From positions 5,269,374 to 5,333,373 of the forward strand of contig NC_061067.1 of NCBI RefSeq assembly GCF_021917145.1: a DNA stretch of 64,000 nt. The letters are read 5' to 3'. A program made the translations under genes and the position numbers. Source of the stretch: Hypomesus transpacificus (Eukaryota; Chordata; Actinopteri; Osmeriformes; Osmeridae). How positions within the stretch are numbered: the first letter of the stretch is position 1; each line of letters opens with the position of its first letter. Below the pieces are notes generated by a model, which was given only the letters and a program-made list of their open reading frames with translations, was not told where the DNA came from and made no database searches. Shown piece after piece: positions 11,101 through 23,200 of this stretch.

Positions 11101-14100
11101 CCTCCCTGCTACACGAGGGCGAGGGAACCATCACCAACGTGCAGTGGAGGGCCAATCTCATTGCCTGGGCCAACAATGTGGTACGACTCACAGCTAGCAT
11201 GAACCAATTCCAGTGCCATTCCTTTACATCCTTCTCTTCTGTCATCCTGTCTGAATAAAGTGACAAGTGTGCAAAGAACGTAGACCCATGAACACCTGTG
11301 CTTATGGTTTAACTCTTCCTTTGTCTGTTCAGGGTTAGGGCTCAATGAAATCACGGCTGTGGTGACCGTCCGCAGGGTAACAGTGTTTGTCTGTCAATCT
11401 CTCCATCAGGGGGTGAAGATCTTCGACATCAGCACCAGACAGAGAATCACCAACGTGCTGCGAGACAACGTCAGCTTGAGGCCGGACATGTACCCTTGCA
11501 GTCTCTGCTGGAAGGACAACTCTACTCTCATTGTTGGCTGGGGCTCCTCTATTAAGGTGTGTGTGTGTGTGTGTGTCTTTGTCTGTCAGTGTGCTGTGCG
11601 TGCGTGCAAGCATTGGGTGTCCCGAGTCGCTGTGTGCGTGCTGGTAAGCATGATGATTTCTTTCCAGATCTGTTCTGTGAAAGAGAGGGACCCTGCAGAG
11701 ATGAGAGACCTACCAAGCCGCTATGTAGAGATAGGTGAGATGACTGAGCTGTAAACGGGCAGCTGTACACTGCTTAATCCACCTTAACACTGGGACGTTT
11801 GAGCTCTCACGAGGTTCCGGTCTTGTGGGTTTCTCGTTGGCAGTGTCTGCGTTTGAAACCGAGTTCTTCATCAGTGGACTGGCACCTCTGGCAGACCAGC
11901 TGGTCACACTGTACTTTGTGAAGGAGAGCTCCGATCACATGGTTACTTCATATTATTATTATTTTTGTTTTATATATTATTTTATCCAAAGACGCTTACA
12001 AATCAGATTGTTTGCGTAGAGTAAGTTAACACGTTTGTGTGTTTAAACCAGGAGGAGGAGTTTCGGGCACGGCCTCGCCTGGACATCATCCAGCCTCTCC
12101 CAGAGGGCTGTGAGGAGATCTCGTCAGACGCACTCACTGTCCGCAACTTCCAAGACAACGAATGTAGGGACTACCGACTAGGTAAGATAGTCCTGGCTAT
12201 CTTCAGAATTTTGAAAAGACTAAGTGGAATTGGTTGCCATATTTTCAACACATAAACTTTACACATTCACTGTGTAGGAACTTGCCATGGCAAAGTTTAT
12301 GTCAACATGCTGGATTAATTTGGATTAAATGTCCCTGTGTGTGCGCACCAGAGCATTCCGAGGGAGAGTCCCTCTTCTACATCATCAGCCCCAAAGACAT
12401 AGTGGTGGCCAAGGAGCGAGACCAGGACGACCACATTGACTGGCTGCTCGACAAGAAGAAATATGAGGTGAAGGTGTTGGATGGAAGCGTATTGTGGGTC
12501 TGCATACCATCCTTCATTACCATTTACTGTACTTAAGAAGTCATAACACGAGGACATACCTTTGAGATGTGAGTATGTATCCTCTTCAAACCCCTCTTTT
12601 CTCCCTTACAGGAAGCTCTTATGGCTGCTGAGATCAGTTTCAAAAACATCAAACGCCACGAGGTTCAGGTATGCTAATGTACTGGTGACAGTGACGCGAC
12701 CATGTGTCAAACCATCCAGTCCTTCAGAGTCATGTTCTTAAGGAAGCTTTTTCTCTGTCACAAACAGAAAATTGGGATGGCTTACATCAATCACCTGGTG
12801 GAAAAAAGAGATTATGACACAGCTGCCAGGTACCACATCCAAAAAGTAGTTTGTCCTTTAAATATTTTCAAATATATTTAGGAATATAGGAAATGTATCT
12901 GAAAAAGGAAGTGAGTATTACCTCTTCCCCCTCAATCCAGAAAATGCCAGAAGGTTCTGGGGAAAAACATGGAGCTCTGGGAGAATGAGGTCTATAGATT
13001 TAAGACAATTGGCCAGTTAAAGGTAAGTCAGGCCTTGAAGAAAACATGTTGTATTAATTCGATAAAATAATGTGTGGGGACACATTTTATAACCCACGAC
13101 TGTCCTTTCCTTGCATCTTGTTCCATTCATTTTTACTTATTTAACTTATGTCTCTCTTCTTTTTGTTTCTTTTTTTTTTTTCTATCTCGCATCCATCTCC
13201 TGCTCCAGGCCATAAGTCAGTACCTACCTAGGGGAGACCTTCGCCTCAGACCAGCCATTTATGAGATGATCTTACATGAGTTCCTCAAGACGGACTATGA
13301 GGTTGTCTACTCCGTCATTTGACCTGGTCCTGCTTTTCACATTCCCCCATTCAAATACACTTGGAGGAGTCACTGTAATATGATATAATTTAATGATGTG
13401 CTTTGTCTTACTGATAGGGCTTTGCCACATTGATTTGTGAGTGGCCAGGAGAGTTGTTCAATAACATGACCATCGTTCAGGCTGTCACTGACCACCTCAA
13501 GAAGGACCCCAAAAACAGCACTCTGCTGACCACCCTGGCTGAGCTGTGAGTGATCCCTTACTGTAATAAACATGGAACACCTTCTCTAACCCTTTCTGTA
13601 ACTCTGCCTTTTGAACTTTTCCCAAGACAACGTCTGTCCTATTACTGTCTTTGCAGTTACACGTATGACCAGCGATATGACAAAGCTTTGGAGATCTACC
13701 TGAGACTGAGGCACAAGGACGTCTACCAACTGATCCATAAACACAACCTATTCACATCCATAGAAGATAAGATTGTTCTCCTCATGGATTTTGATAAAGA
13801 GGTAACTAGCCCATGAATGCATATCACTTAGACCAGTTGTACTGTATATTTTCAGGTGAACACAATTGTGCAGTATTTGGTAAACTTAAATACAAGTGTG
13901 ATATCAGTTTCTGATAACGTTGTTTGGATGGCTGGACCACAAAGCTCATAATTCATTTGCACTTCAGTCTAAAGAGCACTTTTTTCTGTCTGTTGTCAGA
14001 AAGCTGTCGACATGCTCCTGGATAACGAAGACAAAATATCGGTACGTGTTCCCTCTCCTCTTACCCATGATCCTTCACAGGTTTCAAGTGACAACACACT

Positions 14101-16107
14101 AATGACCACCCACTGTTCACTTACCCCAATCCCTCCTGTTTTTGCTCTGCAGACTGACAGAGTGGTGGAGGAGTTGAGAGACAGGCCTGAGCTGTTGCAC
14201 GTGGTGAGTTCCATCATCTCTTTAACATTTTGGCTGTTGAAAGGCAGTAAATCAGTCACTGTAAATTGTAGTAAAAGTACATTTTTCTTTTCTTCATTGA
14301 CTGAATTGTAAATAAAGACTAAATTAATGCATCTTTAAGTATGCATTCCATTTTAATATACTATTGGCAACATTTGGATGGTATTCTTTTACCGTATTGA
14401 AATTGTATTTTTCTAATTAAAAAAATGCCCCACCCCCTTTTGTTTTGCAGTACCTACATAAACTGTTTAAGAGGGACCACCACAAAGGTCAGAAATATCA
14501 TGAGATACAGATTGGTCTGTATGCTGAGTACGATCGCCCCAACCTGCTGCCATTCCTCAGAGACAGCACACATTGTCCTCTGGAGAAGGTAAGTCATAGC
14601 ATCTCATTTTAGAATGACAATATCAGAGCTCTATTCACATTAAATATTCAATTTGAAATACAACTGTCGACTGTATTGGTCCTTCTCAGGCTTTGGAGAT
14701 ATGCCAACAGAGGAACTTTGTGGGGGAAACTGTGTTTTTGCTCAGTAAGTGTCTTAGTTGGGTCATGTTAAAGTTGATGAGTCCTCTGTTCTATCTAATG
14801 TGTTTTATATGTTGTTGGTCTGAATAAAAAAAAATCAATGATATTTAATGTAAACGTGTTCTTAATTATCTAGCCAGTCAGGTGAGTTACCTGCAGGAAA
14901 CTTACTTGGCTGCTTCCTTCCAGGTAGAATGGGGAACTGTCGCCGTGCTCTGCAAATGATCATGGAGGAGCTTGGAGATGTGGACAAGGCCATCGAGTTT
15001 GCCAAGGAGCAGGATGATGCTGAGCTCTGGGAGGATCTCATCTCTTACTCAATCGACAAACCGCGTAAGTCAAACCACACATAAACACACTATAAACTGA
15101 AATTATACTGTAAAATGAAATTATATGAAACATTCTACAAATAATCTAACTTTTTTTTCTTAAATTTCGTTTCACACTTTTGCTACTGTCCTCTACCTAC
15201 AAGATAGTAGAAAACAGAAACATGAAGTAAAATGTCTGTTTCCCTCCCTAGCCTTCATCACTGGTCTCCTGAACAACATCGGGACACACGTGGACCCCAT
15301 CCTGCTGATCCACCGCATTAAGGAGGGCATGGAGATCCCTAACCTGCGAGACTCGCTGGTCAAGATCCTGCAGGACTACAACCTACAGGTAACATTGCCA
15401 GTCAGCCAAAAGACAATTACTGACATGCATTTTTAAATAACCCACCCGTAATTCAGAATAACAGTCCCCTCATTGAAAAGCTTGTTCTTTCCCTGTCCTC
15501 CAGATTCTGCTGCGGGAGGGCTGTAAGAAGATCCTAGTGGCTGACTCCCTGTCCTTGCTCCAGAAGATGCACAGGACCCAGATGAGAGGGGTCCGGGTAG
15601 ATGGTGAGTACCAGTCTGTGTATGATGCTGGAAGAATATAATCTCTCCGGATTAGAATGTAACATACTAACGTTCTTGTTTGCTTTGTAGAGGAGAATAT
15701 CTGTGAATCCTGTCACGCTACGATATTACCTTCAGGTGTGTGACATTTCCTTTGACTATAATGCAGTAGTAGTAAAACTGTTGATATGATGTATGATATT
15801 GACAAGGATTTCTTGTGCATTCATGGGTTTCTTATTCTGTGTTTTAGACATGGCCCAGCCTTTTAGTGTGGTGGTCTTCCACTGCAGACACATGTTCCAC
15901 AAGGAGTGTTTACCATCTCCAGGAACAGTAAGTCCCTACAGCATGTGACATGCCATCAAAGCAGGCCAGTAGTGTACGGTATATAGCTGGTTAAATATGA
16001 CTTTAACAATGTATGCCTTTATTATATTTCAGATTCCTGGAGTTCAGTTTTGCAACATCTGCAGTGCTAAAAGAAGAGGACCAGGTAGTGGAATCCTGAA
16101 AAAATGA
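4322..16107 (+). CDS. vps41: VPS41, HOPS complex subunit
   Basis: Twenty-nine coding exons give 852 aa (human about 854): 4322-4342, 4810-4848, 6515-6622, 8156-8233, 8439-8513, 9412-9474, 9680-9745, 11061-11180, 11410-11556, 11668-11734, 11844-11941, 12052-12181, 12352-12467, 12612-12668, 12768-12829, 12941-13022, 13209-13301, 13418-13545, 13657-13801, 14000-14041, 14153-14203, 14451-14588, 14690-14744, 14924-15064, 15252-15388, 15504-15603, 15691-15735, 15848-15927, 16033-16107. The frame closes at every junction. VPS41 tethers late endosomes, lysosomes and AP-3 vesicles within HOPS. Visible parts: an acidic N-terminus, then the conserved LKYERLANGVTEILQKDAAS; a beta-propeller region to about residue 490; clathrin-heavy-chain-type helical repeats (about 560-720, including RHKDVYQLIHKHNLF); and a C-terminal RING-H2 with Cys791, Cys794, Cys814, His816, His819, Cys822, Cys835 and Cys838. 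Exon 11 ends at a weak GTTACT donor, yet the protein length there matches human exactly. The gene looks intact and functional. Confidence 0.96.
4849..6514 (+). other. vps41 intron 2
   Basis: A 1.7 kb intron with no exon, tRNA or repeat family recognised. The left half is AT-rich. Around 5440-5600 there is a more GC-balanced stretch with CTG-type triplets (GTTGCTGCTGCTCC) and little low-complexity sequence, which could be conserved but cannot be tested here. Confidence 0.4.
7505..7527 (+). repeat. Poly(G) run, 23 bases
   Basis: An uninterrupted run of 23 G in vps41 intron 3, followed by further G-rich sequence (GATTAGGGGGAGGGAG). It could fold as a G-quadruplex on the coding strand. It is also a likely place for sequencing or assembly length error. 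Confidence 0.9.
7662..7745 (+). repeat. Short tandem repeat, about 29 bp unit
   Basis: About three imperfect copies of a unit resembling ACACACTACTACATCTGTGTTTAAA in vps41 intron 3. It is non-coding, with nothing to suggest function. Confidence 0.6.
8089..8135 (+). repeat. (AT)n microsatellite next to exon 4
   Basis: About 23 AT dinucleotides ending only about 20 bp before the vps41 exon 4 acceptor (AG at 8154-8155). The tract lies where a branch point and polypyrimidine tract are expected. Only the short CTGTGCTCTTTCCATTTCAG remains between the repeat and the exon. Confidence 0.9.
8740..9000. promoter_or_regulatory. Candidate conserved non-coding element in vps41 intron 5
   Basis: About 260 bp of complex, non-repetitive sequence with balanced composition stands out from the AT-rich intron around it. 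It contains homeodomain- and GATA-like cores (CAATTAAAATCAATGCC at about 8893, GTTAATCC, AGATAATCCC) and two ATCAT/ATGAT clusters. The open reading frames across it are short and resemble nothing known, so it is not an exon. Conservation is inferred from texture only. Confidence 0.3.
9475..9679 (+). other. vps41 intron 6
   Basis: A short intron with a (GGAT)n-like run (GATGGATGGATGG near 9588). Nothing else was seen. Confidence 0.5.
9746..11060 (+). other. vps41 intron 7, with candidate conserved block
   Basis: A 1.3 kb intron without a recognised exon or repeat family. The segment from about 9800 to 10500 is non-repetitive and of mixed composition, including AAGGTGCCGGCGATGAAAAT near 10381 and CCAATTGGTGAAGACC near 10361. 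It has the look of a conserved intronic element. The remainder (10640-11060) is AT-rich. Confidence 0.3.
11557..11577 (+). repeat. (GT)n microsatellite at a vps41 donor site
   Basis: A GT run that starts at the donor of exon 9 itself (ATTAAG|GTGTGTG), so the first GT of the repeat is the splice donor. A length change would not move the splice site but would alter the downstream donor context. Confidence 0.85.
11955..12002. mobile_element. Fragment of fish SINE/LINE tail motif
   Basis: TTATCCAAAGACGCTTACAA matches the reverse of the TGTAAGTCGCTCTGGATAA-type tail common in fish retroposons, next to an AT-rich stretch. It is only about 40 bp long and sits in the short intron between vps41 exons 11 and 12. 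It is probably a remnant. Confidence 0.35.
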
Positions 16108-16237
16108 TACAAAGCACTTACCTGTTCCACTGTCGTGGCCTCTACTTATCCTTGAAAGAAGCGTTTTTCCTGTGACTGTGTCTGCTCTGGTGTCAAATGC
16201 TTACAGTTCATGTTAAGGTATTGTCACTTTAAACTGA

Positions 16238-16329
16238 AATAAATATAATGGTAGCACAGTGTAATTCTACAAGTTCCTTGCTAGTTGCTTCAAATCACTG
16301 ATCTGAATTGTTATCAGTTTATGAATAAA
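16238..16329 (+). terminator. vps41 polyadenylation signals
   Basis: Two AATAAA hexamers follow the vps41 stop codon (16105-16107), at 16238-16243 and 16324-16329. The second is followed by a GT-rich stretch (CGTGTCTTGTGTCTG) typical of a downstream cleavage element, giving a 3' UTR of about 230 nt. Confidence 0.7.
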
Positions 16330-16439
16330 ATACAATTTAAATGCATCGTGTCTTGTGTCTGAAAGTACATTTCCCTGTGTTGATTTTCAATATAACCCAC
16401 ATAAACTAGCTAATTCAATTAAGTCACTTTCAACATTAC

Positions 16440-17218
16440 TCGTCGTTGCGACCAGAGCGACGATAGAGATCTCTCGATGGCTAAGGTTTTGACTTCCGTG
16501 CACAATATATATTTTTTTTTGTGTCATTAATTTTGACACTCAGTACACCCCTTAGCCCGCCTCCTCACTTCCGGTACCCTGTCTCCGGAAGTATAGCAAT
16601 TTTTCTCATCACAAGAAGGATAAAAAAACAGCTGTTGTTTAAGAAAACATCAAAGTGAGTTTTAGTGGCAAATGTGTTAGTTTTATGTTCCCATATGTTT
16701 CTTTGTATCTTAAATCATTTACCCTAGTCGTATGGTGCTAATCGAGTGGCATATCTTGACTTGCTTTTTGCACAGATTCTGCTAGCTATCACTTAAGGTT
16801 GGCTAGTTAGCTTGCTAGCCTACAAGCTAGCGATGCAAAATCAAATGGCACGGTTGTGACGCTAGTTGCTACTAGCTAGCTAGTAGTTAACTAGTCTAGC
16901 ATGCATAGTAACAAACTGGTGAATTTGGCTGTTAATTAACTTACATAACTCAAGGTGAAAGTTTTGGTTTGGTTATTAAAGCGTAATGTGTGTGCCATTG
17001 TTGTTTTTGATAACCAAGCCAGCATAGGCGAAAACGACGTACGCTAAGTTAACTTGCTACCTAGCTGTGTTTATATATTTGCCGCTGGCTGCTAACGGTA
17101 CAGTACAGGTCTAGAAAACAAGCAAAGTCAAGAGCTGTCAAAGTATGTGATTTGTTCTACAAACTAGATCGTCGGGTTGCCATCTAATCTCTATTATTTC
17201 AATATTTCCTTTCAACAG
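16440..17218 (+). promoter_or_regulatory. esco1 promoter, 5' UTR exon and first intron
   Basis: A CpG-containing stretch (CGTCGTTGCGACCAGAGCGACG at about 16441) and TTCCGG ETS-type sites (about 16570-16590) precede a probable non-coding exon that ends at 16654 with a GTGAGT donor. The intron runs to the TTTCAACAG acceptor at 17218, two bases before the start codon. The intron holds ten or more CTAG/GCTAGC motifs between 16780 and 17070. Only about 0.25 kb separates this exon from the last vps41 poly(A) signal. Confidence 0.5.
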
Positions 17219-17219
17219 A

Positions 17220-20200
17220 ATGCCAGCCCCTAAAAGAAAGTTGGACTCCCCTGATACAGATGGCAAGAAAATTAAACCGGATCAGAATGATCTTCCCTCA
17301 CCAATCAATAATACTACAGCTTCAGAAACATCAAGCACATCTGACGAAACTTCAATCTCAGAGAGGATTACAGTTGCTCCCCGGACTAGAAAAAAGTCTT
17401 TAGGGGAGCCAGAAGAGGAAAGCACACCAGCAAACAGTGCCTGCCTCTCCTCTCAGGGGAACACAACAGAGGTCACCCCCATGCCCATGCCCAGTTCTCC
17501 TGGCAATAAAGCCAAGCTGCTGAAAGCCACAAGTGCCTCCTGCGGAGAAGCGCTCTCAAAGACAGCCAACTCCAAAGCTGCCCTTAAGAGACCAGCCAGC
17601 ATCTCTAGAACAGCCTCCACAGAATCTGACGACGAGCTTAGCAGTGAGGGGAGTAAAATCGAGCTGTTCGAAGGGAGAAGTGAGGGAGACAGACCCCGCT
17701 GTATCAGACAATACTCGAATGGAGTGAGAGGAAAGCGCTCTGCTATAGGGTCATCATGTGACCCGAAGGAGGCCAGCGAAGTAGTGCCCCCTGACCCAAT
17801 ACAAATGGATCATAACTATGGAAGGTATTCAACCCTTCCAAGCAGCTGGCCCAAGTCTGGGAGCGAGGGTGAGGAAACAAAGGAGAGATGTATAGAGCCG
17901 ACCAAATGCCCAGAGAGCCAAAGAGATGCGAATGTGAAAACTGAAGCACCTGTACTGTCAACATCAGATCCTTCCCCAGAACAGTTGGCAGTGAGAGAGG
18001 GTATACCAGAGTTGGCTCACACACCTCTGGAATTAACAGAGACAGGAAGGGTCCAAGAGACAGAGCCGGTCCATGAACAGATACAACCAAGGAAAGAGAC
18101 ACAGGTGAGATCTGATGCTGTCCCTGAGAAGGTAACTGCTTGTGAAGGGAGCAAAGAGTCAAATCCTATACCTGAACAGGTCAAACTAAGAGACGAAATC
18201 CAAGATGTGGCTCCAGATCCTATCCCTGCTCAACTCAAAGAGAAAGAAGGAAGAAACGAGTCCAATCCCACACCACAAGTGAATCATAGTGACGAGACAC
18301 AGCCAGTGACTTCAGATGCTGTCCCTGAGCATGTGAATGAAGCTCATAAGGAGTCAATTCCTACTCCTCATCAGGTCCATTCTAGTGAAGGACCTGAGGA
18401 GTCTACTGATGTCCTTGAAGAGGTGAACCCAAATATGATGACCCAGGAGCCGAGTTCCACACCTGAACAGGGCAAGAAAGAGAAGACATCTGACCCTGAT
18501 CAAGTTCAAAAGAGTGAGGGGACCAGAGACTCAGATCTAACCCCTGAAGAGAGCAAACAGAATGAAAGGACTCTGGATGAGCTTGCCGTTCCAGAAGAGA
18601 TTTATACCACAGAGATCACACAAGAGTGTAGTTCTTCCCCTGAAACTGTGAGCCACAGTAAGGGGACACAGGGCATTACATCAGAGGCTCTTCCTGGTCA
18701 GGCAAATCATGGTGAACTAACGCAAATGTTTGAAGAGGGGAATCCGAGTGGAGTGACCCAAGAGTCAAATCCCGTCCCCGAACAGGTGAATGAAGCTGGA
18801 GAGCGGAATGAGTTGAATTATGTCCCTCCACAACTGAAGCAAAATGAAGTAGCCCAACAGGTGACATCAGATTATGTTCCTGAACAAAGGAAAGAAAGAG
18901 TTGATCAGATTGAGGAAGATCAAGAGGTGATACAAGAGACCGTTCCAGATGATGTGAAGAAGCATGAAGGGATCCCACAGATGCCATCAGATCACATCCC
19001 TAAACAAGAGATTGAAGAAGAAAGAGCTCAAAGGTCAGTCCCAGCACCTGGAGAGGTGAATCAGATCGAAGCGAGCAAAGAAGTTAATCCCACTCTTGAA
19101 AAACAAATACATCTGAGTGTGGGGACTCCAGAGTTTAAATCAGATGCAGCCCCTGAACAGGTGAATCAGATTGAAGAGAGCAAAGATTCGAATCTCAGTC
19201 CTGATCATCATGGAGGTGAGGGGGCTCAGGAGCTGACTTCAGATGCCGTCCCCGATAACGTGAAAGATGTGAATCTCAGTCTTAATCATCAAGGGGATCA
19301 GAGTGAGGGGACTGAGTTCAAATCAGAAGCTGCGCCTGAACAGGTGAATCAGATTGTGAGTGAGGAGGCTCAGGAGCTGACTTCAGATGCCGTCCCCGGT
19401 AACGTGAACGAGGTGAAAGGTGAAAAAGTGAAAGATGTGAATCCCAGTCTTGATCATCAAGGGAATCAGAGTGAGGGGACTGAGTTCAAATCAGAAGCTG
19501 CCTCTGGTGGACAGGTGAATCAGGTGAAAGATGACAAAGAGTCTGATCCTACTCTTAAACATCAAATGAATCCGAGTGAGTGGACTCAGGACTCAGATCC
19601 TGTCCCTGAACAGCCGAGTCAGATTGAAGATAGCAAAGAGTTGAATACAACACCTGAACAAGTGCATCAAAGTGAGGGGACCGAAGAGATAAAGCCAGAT
19701 GCTGTCCCAGATCTAAATCAAAATGAAGGCACACAGGGGCCAAATTCCACATTTGAAAAGGTGAATGAAAGTGAAGGTACTCAGGAAATGAAGCAGTATG
19801 CTATGGACAACTCTGCCAATGAAGTCAGTGACAGTCCACCTCCCCTTGATACACTGGCTAAAATCATCCAAGAGTCCAATATTTGTGGAGAGCTTTTTCC
19901 TGACATAAATGACAGTAGCCCTGAGGTTGTAAATGTGTGTGTTCAAGGCTCTGCAGAGGTCCTGAAGAAAGACAGTGACTTCGAACGCGCAGAGAACCTT
20001 GAGTGCCTAGTACCAACCCCCATAATTGTGGAGGACATAGAGATTGGGCACTGTGTTGTGGAGGTGGTGGGGGAGAGCCTGGAAGAGTTGGAGAGTGATC
20101 TGGAAATCATAGACCAGAAAATTCAGGCGAAACAAGAATTCCCTCCAGTGAAAAGATCAGAGGAAGTGGCATGCAGCCAGCAGAAAATCCAGGAACCAAG

Positions 20201-23200
20201 TACCCAAAATACAGCCCTGGTTTCTTCCAATCAAGGCAGCACGAATGGTGTATCCACCGAAGTTAAAAAGACAAACGTCAGCGTTGAGAAGAAATCTAAG
20301 AAACAGGAAATGAACCCCCAGGCCAGGACCAAAGCCCGCCTCGCCGCCCTGGCAGAGCAGAAGGCAGCGGCCTCCAAGAAAGCGGCCAATCGACTGAGGC
20401 AGCTCAACCTCTTGGCCCTGTGTGAAGAGATAGCTGACGACATCGCCTCAGACAGCATGTTGATCAAGGTGAAGGAGGAGCCGTCCGTTCCTCCCATTAA
20501 ACCTGAACCTGCAAATGTGGAATGCCAGCCATCACCTTCCCCGCCCGTTACCCAGGACACGGACACCGCCTCTGCTGTCCCGACTCCGGCTGGCCCTGAG
20601 GAGCGGGTTCCGTCTGCCGTCGCTGCCGATGAACCCAAACCAGCACAACTAGCCGAGGCCAAGCCCCCTGAGGCTGGGCCGGCTGAAGTTAAGCCCACAG
20701 TGGAGCCGCCGAAGAGGCGCTTCTTCATCAGCCAGGTGACTGTGCCCCTGAAAAGCGACGAGAAGAAGAAGCTGACCCGCTTCCAGAGGCTGCGGCAGGT
20801 GGAGCTGCAGCGGGAGAAGATGTCGTGGACCAGGGTGAAGAAGCTCAAATCGGACCAGGCCAATCAGAAGATGGCTCCGGAGACAGATGTGAAACCCGCC
20901 TTGTCATCACTGTGCGTTCCCGCTACCCCAGCAGCATCCCAGGTGGCCAAAATTTCCCCTGTCACGCCTACGCCCAGTCCCAGTCCGGCTGTACCCAAGA
21001 CAGCTCCCGCTCCCTCTCCAGCTTCCACCAGCAAGACTGCAATACCTAAAGTTGAACCCCCTAAAGTTGAGCCCCCAAAACCCACCCCCACGCAGGGACC
21101 TACCATCAGAGTTACCAGAAGTGGTCCTAAGAGAGTCCTGCCAGCGGTACCTCCGCCCATGCCCAACGGGATGACCAAACAGAAACCCAAGCCTGAGGTG
21201 GATTATAAGCCTTACAGACCCAGACCCAGGTACTCTGCTGACGACTTTGAGCTTGACGGCATGGACGATGAACCCAAACCTGTAGTCAAGAAGCTAGTAG
21301 TGCCAGCGCCGCAAGTGGCACCCATGACTGCGAAGAATGGCAAGCCAGAGGTAATTGTCAAGCTCCTTTTCAGACAGCCACTTTGAAAATGATTGACTCA
21401 GACATTTGTGATAACTATGCAGTCTGTGATGTGCAATGTTTCAAAGTGATTTCCTAACCATTCGTTTACAGATATCGACAAGGAAGGTACTTACCCCTCT
21501 TCCTAAAGAGCCTCAGAGAGGCCCTGTTGACAAACAGAAGCACGAAGACAAGCCTGCTGGTATTCTAAACATCTTTTAATTTACATATACTTGTCAGATT
21601 TGTTTGTTGTTGTAATCCTTTGTATTAGCTGAACCTATTAGTGTCATAATACTTTATCTAAGTCACATTTTATGATTTTAATATCTTTCTCTCTTACCAT
21701 CCTCATAGTTAAAGAGGTTAAGTCACCAGCACCAGATGCCAAGACAACGACGGCTACACCTCCACCAGCAACAACAGCTTCACAGGAAACTACAACAACA
21801 CAAGCAACAACAACAACACAAGCAGCAACAACAACAACAACAACAACACAAGCAACAACTACGGAGACAAAAGCACCAGAAAAGCCGCTCAACCAGTAAG
21901 AATCCTTCACAAACTGAATAGGCCATTCACAGACGCATTATTTGCCTAAACATTCAGCACACTTAACCGTGAATGCCTTCTGTTACAGAGTGAAGGTTGA
22001 GGCAGGAGAGAACAGTGCTCCCCTCTCTGACGCGCATCTCCAGAAAGAAGTGAAGAAGCTAAAGGAGGCAGACAAAGACGGAACTCAAACCATCATTGTG
22101 AGTTAACCGAATCATGTTAAACATTTCCCTCAGTGTAATGAATGTGAATGATGGTGTACCGTCAGGGCTGTTATCACGGCTGATGCAGAGCTGATTGTGT
22201 GTGTTTGCTTGCTGGCATGCGTGTGTTTTTTTGACATCTCCTAGGATGCAGGGCAGAAGCACTTTGGCGCTGTGGCCTGCAGTGTTTGTGGGATGCTGTA
22301 CTCTGCTGCCAACCCTGAAGACGAGTCCCAGCATATGCTCTTCCACAACCAGTTCATCAGCGCTGTCAGATACGTGGTGAGAGGGACATGTCGCTCACTG
22401 TCAGGCAGTCACGTGCCAGCTGCTCACTCTACCACACGCCACACTTACTCTTTCTAACACGTCTCTCTTTAACTCCTAGGCCATCTCTTTAGCTCTCAGT
22501 CCATCTCTCTAACACACAGTCCATCTCTCTAACACACAGTCCATCTCTCTAACACAGTCCATCTCTCTAACACACAGTCCATCTCTCTAACACACAGTCC
22601 ATCAATCTAACACACAGTCCATCTCTCTAACACAGTCCATCTCTCTAACACACTGTCTATCTCTCGAACACACAGTCCATCTCTCTAACACAGTCCATCT
22701 CTCTAATACACAGTCCATCTCTCTAACACACAGTCCATCTCTCTAACACACAGTCCATCTCTCTAACACAGTCCATCTCTCTAACACACTGTCTATCTCT
22801 CAAACACACTGTCCATCTCTCTAACACACAGTCCAGCTCTCTAACACAGTCCATCTCTCTAACACACAGTCCATCTCTCTAACACACAGTCCATGTCTCT
22901 AACACACAGTCCATCTCTCTAACCCACTATCTATCTCTCTAACACACAGTCCATCCAACACAGCAAAACATACCAACCCTGCATTTAATGTCCCACAATA
23001 AAAAAAACGCACATCAATTAACGAATGTGTTCAACAGGGATGGAAGAAAGAGAGGATTCTGGGGGAGTACCCTGATGGCAAGATCATTCTGGTCCTTCCT
23101 GATGACCCTAAGTATGCCCTGAAGAAGGTATGTTTGCTATGCTCTTACTCTCAAACTACAACTTACATGGAATACCATTACGGTTATGTAACATAAGTAA

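Noticed and set aside
17743..21190. Minus-strand open frames opposite esco1 exon 2
   Set aside because: They are shadow frames of the repetitive acidic coding exon, with no recognisable domain.
21736..21921. Poly-Gln reading of the esco1 triplet tract
   Set aside because: The splice phases on both sides of the exon fix the poly-Thr frame.
22470..22955. CRISPR-like array
   Set aside because: The units are directly adjacent without unique spacers and lie in a vertebrate intron, so this is a minisatellite.
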